From: Margaritifera margaritifera
Lineage: Eukaryota > Mollusca > Bivalvia > Unionida > Margaritiferidae
DNA: 64,000 nucleotides
Assembly: GCA_029931535.1 (NCBI GenBank)
Contig: JAQPZY010001234.1
Coordinates: forward strand, 248,001-312,000
Direction of reading: 5' to 3'
Shown: positions 1-11,040 of the stretch, in pieces
How positions within the stretch are numbered: position 1 is the stretch's first letter
How the letters are laid out: every line of letters begins with the position of its first letter
Notes under the pieces: model-generated
The model's database searches: none
Seen by the model: only the letters and a program-made list of their open reading frames with translations
Told to the model about the DNA's origin: nothing
Translations under genes and position numbers: made by a program

Positions 1-345
1 CTGATTCTGGTTTATGGAGGAGTTGATACTCGTTAAGATATCCGAAAAGATGCTTGCTGACATGCTTTTCAATAATTTTTGAAAGAAAAGATAGAACAGC
101 TATGGGTCGATATTTAGATGAGTCATTCTTTTCATTTCCCTTATGAATTGCGAATACGTTTGATAATTTGAATGACTGGAATTTTACATGAAGTGATACT
201 ACAGTTAATTACTTCTTTCAGTGACTCAGAGATTGATAAGGCCGACATTTCGAGAATGTTGGGGTGAATTCGATCTAGACCAGCCGATTTGTTAGTGTCT
301 ATTTTAGTGATAATATAAATGACATCAGTTACCGTATGTACTCGC
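1..345 (-). mobile_element. LINE reverse-transcriptase relic (non-LTR retrotransposon), cut by window edge
   Basis: Read on the minus strand, this encodes the start of a non-LTR retrotransposon reverse transcriptase. A segment with KSAGLDRIHPNILEM is the usual 'K-S/P-G-x-D-x-I-x-P-x-x-L' block. It is followed, after a one-base frameshift near position 180, by KYRPIAVLSFLSKIIEKH, the 'YRPIsLLs-x-x-sKixEk' block. The catalytic YxDD would lie beyond the left window edge. The frameshift and the loss of 5' coding sequence show a dead copy. CR1/Jockey-like affiliation is inferred from the motifs. The 5' side of the relic abuts the palindrome pair. Confidence 0.85.
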
Positions 346-548
346 GTAAAACTAATACCAACTGCATAGACCCAGATCTCCCGTCGCATAATGCGCCGGA
401 AGATCTGGGTCTATGCAGTTTGTAAGGATTAATTAGTAGAACAAACAACATAGACCCTGATCTGCCGGCGCATTATGCGACGGCAGATCAGGGTCTATGT
501 TGTTTGCATTTGGACGCGGAATACACGCGAGTACAGGCGGTAATGTAA
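326..548. repeat. Nested palindromic element: two hairpins, mutual reverse complements
   Basis: Hairpin 1 spans 360-420 with perfect 20-bp arms (360-379 and 401-420) and a loop centred on CGCATAATGCG. Hairpin 2 spans 442-506 with perfect 26-bp arms (442-467 and 481-506) and a loop centred on CGCATTATGCG. The core of hairpin 2 is the reverse complement of the core of hairpin 1. Both also share the word CATAGACCC followed by A/T and GATCT. Outer sequences 331-347 and 525-541 are inverted copies (15 of 17 match), so the whole block folds back on itself. It resembles the end of a foldback or MITE-type DNA element. No transposase is visible. Confidence 0.85.
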
Positions 549-930
549 TTAGTTGATATTAAAACAAACATGATCGGGTATCCTTTCATTCACGGTAATG
601 TAATTAGTGGATATTAAAACAAACATGATCGAGTATCCTTTCATTCACGGTAATGTAATTAGTGGATATTAAAGCAAACATTATTGGGTATCCTTTCATT
701 CACGGTAATGTATTTAGTGGATATTAAAACAAACATGATCGGGTATCCTTTCATTCACGGTAATGTAATTAGTGGATATTAAAACAAACATGATCGGGTA
801 TCCTTTCATTCACGGTAATGTAATTAGTGGATATTAAAACAAACATGATCGGGTATCCTTTCATTCACGGTAATGTAATTAGTGGATATTAAAACAAACA
901 TGATCGGGTATCCTTTCATTCACGAAGGCA
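539..930. repeat. 55-bp tandem repeat, about 7 copies
   Basis: The word TAATG recurs at 541, 596, 651, 706, 761, 816 and 871, a strict 55-base period. Units contain GTAATTAGTGGATATTAAAA and end in GATCGGGTATCCTTTCATTC. Copies differ by only a few substitutions. The array begins directly at the outer arm of the palindromic element, so it may be part of the same mobile element. Confidence 0.95.
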
Positions 931-992
931 GTAAGTTTATCTATGTTGATCGGGTATCCTTTCATTCACGAAGGTAGTACGTTTATCTATGT
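901..992. repeat. 46-bp repeat, 2 copies, sharing its 5' half with the 55-bp array
   Basis: Two copies start at 901 and 947. Each begins with TGATCGGGTATCCTTTCATT, which is also the end of the 55-bp unit, and then switches to a different second half (CGAAGGCAGTAAGTTTATC). This shows a change of repeat register at the end of the preceding array. Confidence 0.9.
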
Positions 993-1449
993 TAGGTTCT
1001 GTAAAATTAGGCTGTCAAATGTTTGGGAAATATTAGTAAAAAGAAGTTCAGTTGGTTTACAATGTCGTGATCATCACCGTAACTAGTACTAATAACTATA
1101 ATTTTGCATGAACTTAGAAGTACCGGTTTCGTAGAAGTTAGTTCTCGCAAGTGATTCCAGATGGATCTGTACATCGTTTATTATCTATAGTTTGTTTCAG
1201 TGTCCAATCTAGTTGATGTTTTTATGATGTAGTATCTAAAACAGAATATCATACTTCAAGGGATCAAGTTTTGTCAGCAAAAATGGAGTGGAGTGTATCC
1301 TTGTTACGCCACTAAATGCAATTATAACGCTAAATATAATAAAACTTGACGCCAAATGTAATAAAAATCCTAAATGTAATACAACTTGACTCTAATGTAA
1401 TAAAAGCGCTAAATGTAACATCTTTAAGGCTAAATATAATACAAACAGG
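993..1449. other. Non-coding; degenerate TAAATGTAAT repeats at 1310-1445
   Basis: No gene is seen. From about 1310 to 1445 the words CTAAATGTAATA, CTAAATATAATA and similar recur irregularly, each followed by AAAGCG or ACTTGAC-like spacers. They look like decayed relatives of the 22-bp array at 1.9-2.5 kb. Confidence 0.6.
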
Positions 1450-1578
1450 TTATCAGTACAGTAGCTTGATCTCGGTGCTTGTATCGCGTCGAGTTTGATA
1501 TCGGAAGTGTTATTCGATGTCCCACCGCTAGCAAACGAGACGAGATACAAGCACCCATATCAAATTGCTGTACTGATG
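1450..1578. repeat. Imperfect inverted repeat (hairpin) with ~50-bp arms
   Basis: Arm 1450-1500 is matched by the reverse complement of 1529-1578. Long identical stretches include TCAGTACAG and GGTGCTTGTATC, with roughly 44 of 52 positions paired by eye. The loop is about 28 bases. Overlapping open frames of about 80 codons have no recognisable product. Confidence 0.8.
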
Positions 1579-1880
1579 ATGAATTTATTATATACCCTAA
1601 GCAACTGTTTCATAATAAAAAAGACAGCATTTTTATGTTGTTGTTCTTTTACTTTGATTCCATCCATTTACTCACGTTGTTCAATGCGTCTATATATAGC
1701 GTTACTGTAGTAGTCCCTTGACGCGACCGTTACTATGTGACGTCAGTCTTGACAGCAAGGAATCTCAATCTGTTATTAGATACGCTTCTGAGCAAGTTTT
1801 CAATTCAGTCTCGGGAAATGTAACCTTTATCATGGGTTGTATAATGATGGGTAATATAATATGTTTTCCCCTTAAATCTA
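1579..1880. other. Nothing recognised
   Basis: AT-rich sequence between the hairpin and the 22-bp array. No coding-like frame, RNA gene or repeat was found. Confidence 0.5.
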
Positions 1881-2478
1881 TATGTAATAAGTCATGACTC
1901 TGAATGTAATAAGTCATGACTCTGAATGTAATAAGTCATGACTCTGAATGTAATAAGTTATGACTCTAAATGTAATAAGTCATGACTCTGAATGTAATAA
2001 GTCATGACTCTGAATGTAATAAGTCATGACTCTGAATGTAATAAGTCACGACTCTGAATGTAATAAGTCATGACTCTGAATGTAATAAGTCATGACTCTG
2101 AATGTAATAAGTTATTACTCTGAATGTAATAAGTCATGACTCTGAATGTAATAAGTCATGACTCTGAATGTAATAAGTCATGACTCTGAATGTAATAAGT
2201 CACGACTCTGAATGTAATAAGTCATGACTCTGAATGTAATAAGTCACGACTCTGAATGTAATAAGTCATGACTCTGAATGTAATAAGTCATGACTCTGAA
2301 TGTAATAAGTCATGATTCTGAATGTAATAAGTTATGACTCTAAATGTAATAAGTCATGACTCTGAATGTAATAAGTCACGACTCTGAATGTAATAAGTCA
2401 CGACTCTGAATGTAATAAGTCATGACTCTGAATGTAATAAGTCACGACTCTGAATGTAATAAGTCATGACTCTGAATC
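1881..2478. repeat. 22-bp minisatellite, about 27 copies
   Basis: The unit contains AATAAGTCATGACTCTG followed by AATGT and repeats with a strict 22-base period. Recurrent variants are GTCACGAC for GTCATGAC and TTATGACTCTAA for CATGACTCTGAA. Each unit carries the 8-bp palindrome GTCATGAC. It shares the T(A/G)AATGTAA core with the arrays at 1.3 kb and 3.5-3.96 kb. Confidence 0.97.
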
Positions 2479-3510
2479 TAATGCAACATTGTTCACTTTA
2501 AATTGAAATATTAGATCAGGCAGTATAATCATTACTCTTAATGATAACAGGTGTAGGTGTTATTATAGACTGTTTTCTTTTTTAATTGCATTTTGCCTTA
2601 ATTGTTCGTAAATTTATAACAAACTCAACTTATTCCCGAATGAATAGTAGTTACCTCCATAACAATTAAACATGTTAAATGCTGTTGCTACCATTTATTT
2701 TGTAGACGTATTGACCATATATCAGTTCTTTTCCACTGTTTCTTTAAATGATTAAAACTTGTCAATACTCACTTAACAAATTACGCTTACAACAATATCT
2801 AATTACGACTGATATATCAAATGATAAACTAAAAAATCAATTAATACTGTATTTGTTAAGCATAATTGTACATTTAATGTTAATTTCGATGTTGAGTTAA
2901 ACTTTTTTTTTTTTTTTTGGGGGGGGGTGGGGGCACTTGTTTATATAGTATCTGAAAGAAATCGACTCCCATTTCCCACCCCGCCACCCTTCCCCTCCAA
3001 CTTATGGTTTCTTGACAAAATATATCTCATGGAGACAACGGTGTAAACAGATCTGACGTCGAATTATCGCGTATCTCGTCATCCCGGCACGCTTTAATAC
3101 CAAATGGAAAATAGAAATGCATCTTTTTATGCCGTACAAAAGGTTCTCTGAACAAAAGAGATATTTTAATATTCAAATAAAGTAAAATATGGATTCTCGC
3201 TACACTTCGCTATCCCTTTAAATGAGAAATCAAAAGGTTCTTGGCTGAGTATTTTTAGGGCCAACAATCGCACCCTTGCCTTATTCAGTGCTATTTCATA
3301 AAAACCGTGAGTTAGACTTTCGCGTTATACAGAAGAGGGATTACAAATGCAGAGGAAACATGAAGTTCACTGATGCAGCATTTCACGTATCAAGTTTTAA
3401 AAATCTAAGAATGCGATAGGATTTTCCTCATTTATCCTTTATTACATGTTGGGTTTTCTTGAATCTTTTGTCGATTTCAGTTTGATTACACTTAGCATCA
3501 GGTTTATTTC
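2479..3510. other. Non-coding spacer with a poly-T/poly-G run
   Basis: No gene is seen. A T-run at about 2905-2919 is followed directly by a G-run interrupted once (about 2920-2934), then pyrimidine-rich DNA. The remainder is AT-rich with no recognised structure. This spacer separates the two oppositely oriented TAAATGTAA arrays. Confidence 0.5.
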
Positions 3511-3512
3511 TG

Positions 3513-3960
3513 TTTAGCATTATTGCATTTAGCATTCACTACGCTACATTTAGCATTATTGCATTTAGCATTCACTCTGTTACATTTAGCATTCACTCCG
3601 TTACATTTAGCATTCACTCCGTTACATTTAGCATTCACTCCGCTACATTTAGCATTTGCTCCGTTACATTTAGCATTCACTCCGTTACATTTAACATTCA
3701 CTCGTTGCATTTAACATTCACTCCGTTACATTTAGCATTATTGCATTTAGCATTCACTCTGTTACATTTAGCATTCACTCCATTAAATTTAACATTCACT
3801 CCGTTGCATTTAACTCTCACTTCGTTACATTTAGCATTCACTCAGTTGCAATTAGCATTCACTTCGTTACATTTAGCATTCATTCCGTTGCATTTAGCAT
3901 TCACTCCGTAACATTTAGCTTTATTATAACATTTGGCTTCAAGTTTTATTACATTTAGTG
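3513..3960. repeat. 21-bp minisatellite, about 20 copies, opposite orientation to the array at 1.9-2.5 kb
   Basis: Units of the form GCATTCACTCCGTTAC followed by ATTTA recur every 21 bases, with 15-bp short units (GCATTATTGCATTTA) mixed in. The reverse complement contains TAAATGTAACGGAGT, so the shared TAAATGTAA core lies on the opposite strand relative to the 22-bp array. Because 21 is divisible by three, both strands stay open (HLAFTPL-type and NAKCNGV-type repeats). This is not taken as coding. Confidence 0.95.
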
Positions 3961-5296
3961 TTCTTATTACATTTAGCGTTTTTATTGCACGTGGTGGCAC
4001 GACACACTCTCTTCAAACGTTTAAATGTGCAATGTATGTGTCAAATATACAAGTTATTTTACAAAGTTTGCTCTCACTGATTCATTGCTTACGAAAACGA
4101 CGTGTTTTCATAACTATGCGTGTTAGATATGCAAGATTTGTGTGGGACAAATCATTAAACAGATACTGCGAGATGACGTTCAAGAACATTTTTTCTGTAT
4201 TTTTGTTTCGAAGCATATACGTCATCATGTTTATATTAGCCCTGATCCAAAGACCATGTCACCGACTTAATGAGGAACGAAGATATTATAAAATTATTAT
4301 TTCTTTTTTTTAACAAGAACGTTTAATGTGATGACTGACACAAATAACAGGAGCAGATCTGGGAAACATGTACTTTTATAATGGTTATGCCGATGACAAT
4401 CTAGATACAACACAATTGACTGCTAGTCAATATAAAGTTGTAAACAGAATACTTGCATTCATAATGGTGCTTTCATTGTCTAGCAGGAACTGATCTAGCT
4501 AGATAAATTCAGGCGGATATGGGCTATCATTCTGTATAATGTTTTTAGACAGCAGTATTAGAACTTTAGTTTGGTGAACATCCATGACTCAATAGAAAGG
4601 GTTCGGCTGTTTAGTCAAGTTATTACCTGCTACAAAACAGATATATGAGAACTAAGGTTTGTTCATGTTCTTGTAGATATTGTATCTTAATTTTTTAATA
4701 AGGTCATACAAGAATACATGAATGATTTGCCGTCTAAAGCCCACGACAACCAGATGCAGACTTATTTCTTCTATAACAACCTTCTAACCAAGAAATTCCT
4801 ATGTGCACATTCAACTCACACTACAAGAGTGAATTGTATACTGTTTACTTAGATGCGGGAAGCTTGATACAGACTCAACATTATTATCAGTTTATCACAT
4901 TCCTAAACTAGACATATGTCAGTTGTTTGCGTCATTCTTTTTTGTAATCTTGCTACTGTCTGTAGATAAAATGTGCATTTCATCCAAATGCTCAAACCTG
5001 GCGTTTGTTTGTTTGTCTGTTTTTGTTGTTGCTGTTGCTTTTTTTTAAATTTCCAGTCATTGATGAAAAACTCAATTTTAATTAATAATATTAATAATCA
5101 ACCTATGAGTTTATAGATCTGAAATGATTTTGTATAATTTGAGTGCATTTAACCATCTCAAAGATAAAAAAAGTATTAAACGGGCAACATGCTGTAAATT
5201 ATTGACTAAAAGTTATGGACAGATGTTTTCAAACATGAAAAACTGTTAACAGTTTAGTATGCATACTGATAAAATGAGGTCAGGAATACATATATT

Positions 5297-5299
<3 letters not shown>
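3961..5299. other. No gene recognised
   Basis: A 126-codon open frame (3933-4313, +) begins inside the 21-bp array and has no recognisable domain, so it is not called. The rest is AT-rich intergenic or intronic sequence. Confidence 0.5.

Positions 5300-5352
<53 letters not shown>
5300..5352. repeat. (TAA)n microsatellite with adjoining ATC/GTC triplets
   Basis: Pure TAA repeats, followed by CACCAT, CAT, CAG and TCG triplets up to about 5400. Confidence 0.95.
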
Positions 5353-5554
5353 CACCACCATCATCATCATCAGCAGCATCGTCTTCGTCGTCATCGTAAT
5401 AGTTGTACTAATGATGATGATGATTATGATAATGATTGTGATAGAGATAACAAATTATCGCAGTATCACTGAGCACACTATAGCTTACAAATGTAGATTA
5501 TGAAAGAGTAATTTCGTGGTGGCAGACAAATATAAAAGAAGTATAAAGATATAA

Positions 5555-5622
5555 CAAAAGAAGAAGAAGAAGAAGATGATGATGATGATGTTAATGATGA
5601 TGATGATGATGATGATGAAGTA
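5555..5622. repeat. (GAA)n/(GAT)n microsatellite
   Basis: AAGAAG triplets pass into GATGAT triplets with one TTAATG interruption. Confidence 0.9.
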
Positions 5623-5697
5623 CATTAAGTCGTAGTATCTGAGAAGCGTTATTATTTAAAAGGTGGTGGTAGTGCTATTGTCCGCTCCCGCCCTTTG

Positions 5698-5701
<4 letters not shown>

Positions 5702-5763
<62 letters not shown>

Positions 5764-5770
5764 TATATAT
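5702..5770. repeat. (TA)n microsatellite
   Basis: More than 30 TA dinucleotides in a row, with a single AA break near the end. Confidence 0.97.
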
Positions 5771-6390
5771 GAAGACATAACGGTACGAAGCTAATCAAAA
5801 AAATCCGTCAATATACCTCGCTTCTGCGGTACAAAATTAGTCGTTTTTTCTTTTTATTAATGGGAAATATGAAAGAAACGCACCTTCTGGAAAAAAGATC
5901 CAGTCCTCCTAAAATATCCGTCAGAAATAATCAATCAAAAAGAAGCCCCACTTGGCAGAAAGAAAGATGTTTTATTGTTCCAAGCAAGAAATGTGATGAT
6001 TCGAACACAACTATTAACATGATAATTATCAGGTTATTAGCAGACTAACTCATTCGAAGTGACACATTCACATACGATGATTGATTAGAAATTTTTTGTT
6101 TTGTTTTTCTTTCTTTAACACTTTCAACTGAAACAGGTTTCAACGTGAGTAGAACAAGAATGAGAGCATAAATGAGAGAAAAAAGGAGAACGTTTGGCAA
6201 GGAAGGTATTGCATGTATAGTGGAGGCTAGAACAATGACGAACATCCTAACAAATACCAAAGAATAAAGAATAATCGTTATGGGTCTTTATATTCAATGA
6301 ATAAAGTAGTTGAAAGCGAAAATAAACATGAAACTTCAGATAAAGACTCATAGATCGTTGAAAAGAACAAACAATAGTGTGTATCCTGTG
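5771..6390. other. Nothing recognised
   Basis: AT-rich sequence. Short open frames of 62-71 codons show no known motif. Confidence 0.5.
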
Positions 6391-6487
6391 GACACGGGAC
6401 TATGTTTAAGACACGGGACTATGTTTAAGACACGGGACTATGTTTAAGACACGGGACTATGTTTAAGACACGGGACTATGTTTAAGA
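6391..6487. repeat. 19-bp tandem repeat, 5 copies
   Basis: Five near-identical copies of GACACGGGACTATGTTTAA. Confidence 0.97.
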
Positions 6488-6568
6488 CGTTTACCCATAG
6501 CATTACTTTTAAATGTATCTGACTTGTTTAATGATGATTCAGGCGAATGTAGAAGACGATATGCTTTG

Positions 6569-6572
<4 letters not shown>

Positions 6573-6643
<71 letters not shown>
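6573..6643. repeat. (TA)n microsatellite
   Basis: About 35 TA dinucleotides without interruption. Confidence 0.97.
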
Positions 6644-6645
<2 letters not shown>

Positions 6646-6939
6646 TTTTAAACGTAAATCCTTCACTGAATGCAATTATTGTTATGCCAGGATATAGCTG
6701 ATAAATATTAAGCATGCATTTCTATGATAGAGATACATGATATTGACTCATTGCTGTCTTGTTCGCTTTGTTAATTATTTCTGCATAGTTAGTACTACTG
6801 TATTGTGTGATGAGACATACTTGCATAACCTTTCTCGTTATCATTTATTTAGACGAATGTACACAACAAAATGTTTAAATGAAAGTAAGAAATTAGATCT
6901 CAGATGAAATTGTAGTTTATAATAGAACATAATAATTGG

Positions 6940-7133
6940 TTGGGTTTGGTGTTTTACGGCACAGCACACAATAAAGTTATTTAGTGTCGAAGCAAATTGA
7001 GCAAAGTGCCATGAATAAAGACACACCATGGTAGCCAACCCGGGCTGGTCCGATGGTAGGATACGAGCCCACACCCTTTCGGTAGCAATTCCGAAACGCG
7101 AATCACTGTGTCACCGCGGCTTCCGCTTCCATA
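6940..7133 (-). mobile_element. tRNA-derived SINE (copy A)
   Basis: Read on the minus strand, it starts with GAAGCCGCGGTGACACAGTGATT, a decayed tRNA-like head with an A-box-like segment. It then carries GGGTTGGCTACC, GTGTGTCTTT and GGCACTTTGC, and ends in GTGCCGTAAAACACCAAACC. The order and wording of these blocks match the copy at 7.5 kb on the opposite strand. Central domains of this kind, including GTGTCTTTGGGCAAGGCACT, are found in SINE superfamilies of many marine invertebrates. The B box is degraded. Confidence 0.8.
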
Positions 7134-7505
7134 AATTGTCTTACGGGGCCCATCTGGCTTTTTATACTGGAGCCGACAAGAGGTAGCTAAAAAAAAAAGT
7201 CAATTTTTTTTTATTTGACAAAAAATATTACAATATATCTAAAGATTATCGGCTGTGAAATGCACTGTCAACGAATCGCAACATGAAGGCAGTGCCCGAT
7301 TGTTGAAATTCTTTCTTTATGAAAATTGGATCTAAACGGAATGTGTTGCAATGCAGTGTAGCTGGTGCATACAAGCTAGACGATATATGCGATAGGTGCT
7401 GTTACTCGCAGTACTGGTTTGACTCCTGCCTGTAACAAATTTCAACGCCCTAACATGCTTGATTATGATATTACAGAGTTTTGTTAAACTACTTCATCTG
7501 TTTTT

Positions 7506-7692
7506 AGGAGCCGCGATGGCTCAGTGGATAAGGTATTGGATTCGTGAACAAAACGTTGCGAATTCGATGCCCATCATCGGATCAACCCAGGTCGGCTACC
7601 CAAGATGTGTCTTTGGGCAAGGCACTATACTTGCTTCAGCACGGTATAACCTTCAAAGTGTTGCTGTGTCGTAAAACGCCCCCCCCCCCCAA
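7506..7692 (+). mobile_element. tRNA-derived SINE (copy B)
   Basis: The tRNA-like head GGAGCCGCGATGGCTCAGTGG contains a good RNA polymerase III A box (TGGCTCAGTGG) and a B-box-like GAATTCGATGCC. The body follows, with GTCGGCTACCC, GTGTCTTTGGGCAAGGCACT and TTGCTTCAGCACGG. The end is GTGTCGTAAAACGCC, then C and A runs. It is the same family as copy A in opposite orientation, about 370 bases away. Confidence 0.85.
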
Positions 7693-8776
7693 AAAAAAAT
7701 ACTAATAATAAAAATCAAGCCAAATAGATCACCTTTTTGCACGGATGAATCCCATACAGCCTAGATACATGGAATATAACATTAAAACAGTCATAGCCCA
7801 TGTCACTGGCACATCTTTATCATAAAAAGGGATTGATCAGATCAAAATATTCAATTTTAACACAGTTGATTGAGAATTTCGGCTTATATGTCAGTGGTGA
7901 GTAGGCGCGACTCGGGGTCTTCGTTCTCAGAAGTACCCTGCCTCTGAACCTTTTGCATACATGTACTGTTGTCAATAAGAGACACAATATACCATTTGCG
8001 TTTGAGGCTTACGAGTATAAAATAATGTATATTAATATCTAGATATTGCTGTAATTTTCCACTGAATGTGTACACATTCTATGCAAAAAATATAATTGGC
8101 TATTTTATACCTTTAACTTTGAAAATTCAGATTAATAAATATTGGTACATCGGAAGATCTGTCCCCTTGTCTAAACCCTTTTTTATAGTACAACAATTTA
8201 TCTTTACCTCTAGTTGATATGCGATTGAGGCCTGCAATATGCATTATATATCAACTATTTAAAAATTTGCAATTATCACTGCGTTCCTTTTTTCTTAACG
8301 TGTACACCCACATACCGAAGAATCCAATTACGTGCTGATATTTAATAACGAGTAGTTAACGCATTTCCAATTGCCACTGGACAACTCTCAACAGGAATTA
8401 AATTCCCTTTATTAGTGTTAGTAACAAAATCTCTACGTGAAAAGGATTTCTTAAGGGTGTAATTTATACGAGATTAAATGTAATCTAGAGATCGGCTGCT
8501 AAACAGTTTCCATCGCTTCATAAAAAATGCTAACGTGAAAGCTTTGAATGTACATATGGATTCCAAAAAAAAATATATAATGCATACATACGTACACCGT
8601 AGCATATCAATTAAAGTGATTCAATTAGTGTTGGTTAATTCGTATTGAATGTGTGTCTATTTTCTTTATTCGTTTTGGTTGGCCTTTGAGAAAGGGATCT
8701 GTGGTTCTCGACCAATCTCTTGCTGGGTAAAATAGTCGATGCATCATGTTTTGTCCATCAATAAATATATAGAGCA
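7693..8776. other. Nothing recognised
   Basis: AT-rich sequence without coding-like frames, RNA genes or repeats. Confidence 0.5.
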
Positions 8777-8946
<170 letters not shown>

Positions 8947-10478
8947 TAGCGTCTGCGTCTGCGTGTTTGAGGATAGCAAGAGAGAGAGTTTTCAATTAAT
9001 CACATTATATAATATTCAAAGGGAATGTCTTCATTATTGTGTCTTGTCTTTATATTACACACACACACACACTAAAAAGCTGTCAGATGTTTTGAAAGGC
9101 AAGTTCATCTGAGACAGGTTTGCTTTATATGACTTCTTTGAGACGTTTCGTTCGAATTATTGTTTGTCAATAATATTTGTTTTGATGGCTTGGCGACATT
9201 TTAAAAACTAGCCAGCAATATTGTTTATCCCATTCTTTGAACCATATTAGGCAAAGACAGAAGCATCGTGCGTAATTGATACATTTATAGATATCACCAA
9301 ATAAAAACATATTAGGCAAAGACAGAAGCATCGTGCGTAATTGATACATTTATAGATATCACCAAATAAAAACATTTTAGAATACTTGCTGATTACCAAC
9401 AAAAACACTGTTATGTATTTTACATTTGTTTGTGACAATTATTAATTTCTGAATGACTGATCATATTATAAATATGTATAATCTTGAAGCTGAGTCAGAA
9501 GGTAATGATACATGACTTTGTTTACGAACTCTTGCACGAAACCCGATTATACTATGAGGGATTATACATTGTCAAATTGTCTTGTCATGCGTAAAGCTCA
9601 TGTCAAAATGCCACTCACTAAAGGGTCATAATTCCCACATATACGACACGATTAAGCCTTATGGTGCGATGATTAATTTCTGGCTGGTAAATTAATCCCT
9701 TGATAATCCAACAACGATGGCAAACACCAACCATTGATTAACTCCCTCATCTTGGCAGCATTAAGGTCTAATCTGATATTAAGAATTTAAGCTATATAAA
9801 AAAAATCGATACATCTTTTTAATATGAGCGTTTTGAAAGATGGAAGCGGAATTAATAAATAAATGTTTCTCAAATAACTGACAGATGACTTTTTACCAAT
9901 TATAATTACTTGATGAGCTTATACACGTTTCCTGATATAGATTTTTTCCGCTAAATATCTTAAGACGAGATTTCCTTCAGTTATTTTGGCAGCAATCTCA
10001 TCTGTAATATCTGATGCGCATTACTGGCTCGCCATATATATGTCATATAATGAACTAATAATATTGGGTTCAGGCATGTTTTGATCAGAAAAATGTTGGT
10101 AATAGTGGTGTGCCTTTTCAAAGACTAGTAAACAACACCATATATATTGCTAAATGCACGGTCAATGCCCAGGCTGGTTTTTGTTTTACTGTTCTGTTGC
10201 CAATGTATCCGTTCAAGTGCTCTCACTGCAGTTGATGATAATAGTAATTGCAACGAACGATCCAAATCTGCGATACACGTAATTATCTAATCTCATAAAA
10301 ACAGGTAAAAAGTTTCAGTTTGTTTTTAAGGAATAAAACATGCAAAAAAGAAAAAAAAAAAATTTGTTTGGATTGATTCTTAAAAGATGCTTCTGAAATT
10401 ATAATTTCTGTTCTCCACGTTGATTGATGCTGTAATTCTTGTCAGAATTAACTTAAAATATAAGTAATTGTACACATA
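8947..10478. other. Non-coding; a 65-bp direct duplication at 9244-9373
   Basis: A (CA)n run lies near 9058-9073. Two identical 65-bp copies abut at 9244-9308 and 9309-9373, each beginning ATATTAGGCAAAGACAGAAG. No gene is seen up to the Polinton boundary. Confidence 0.6.
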
Positions 10479-11040
10479 AGTAGTATAAGGGGCCGGTATA
10501 GGGATCTATTAAAAAAAACTTTCGAAAACAGGTCGATGTTCTATGAGGAGGCGGACTGGAGGAGGTGGGGTGGAGTGGGAGAAAATGGAAATTTATCATG
10601 GGCATTTGGGACTCTATGGGGTGAAGATGAGAATAAACATTATTGTCCGGTATAGGGGAGAGTTAAACTTATTTTTTGTGGGGGAGGTGTAAATTTGACA
10701 TTATGAATCACTATGGGGGAGGGAGGTCTATGGACATGTAGCATGCATACTGGTATGGGGTATATAGAACGTTAACACTGTGGGCCACTGGAGGGGGTCT
10801 ATTGAAATTCAACTTTACAGATGAGACTGTAGTTCTCTACGGGAGTTTAGTACAACTGCAAATTCGTGTGAGTATAGCCTCAACGGAATTAACATGCTGG
10901 GACCAGTATAGTCCTCTACGGGAGTTTAACATGCTGGGGCCTTTAAAGCCCTCTACGAATTTTTAGCATGGTAGGACACAGTATAGTCCTCTATGGAACT
11001 TTAATATTAGGGTCAGTATCTATGGAACATTTCATAGGAG
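10479..11040 (+). repeat. Left terminal inverted repeat of Polinton relic 1, with internal subrepeats
   Basis: This is a G/T-rich region of imperfect subrepeats built on GGTATAGTCCTCTACGGGAG, TTTAACATGCTGG and TCTATGGGG. Reverse-complement counterparts in the same general order are found at 19270-19881, for example GGTATGGGGT followed by TGTGGGCCAC. The outermost 16 bases match the right end with one mismatch and one indel. Confidence 0.85.

Noticed and set aside
900..992. CRISPR-like repeats
   Set aside because: Units are contiguous tandem copies without variable spacers, and the genome context is animal.
1881..2478. Array of regulatory AP-1-like sites in the 22-bp repeat
   Set aside because: The unit has GTCATGACTC, which lacks a full TGA(C/G)TCA site.
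3933..4313. 126-codon plus frame
   Set aside because: Starts inside a minisatellite and shows no domain.
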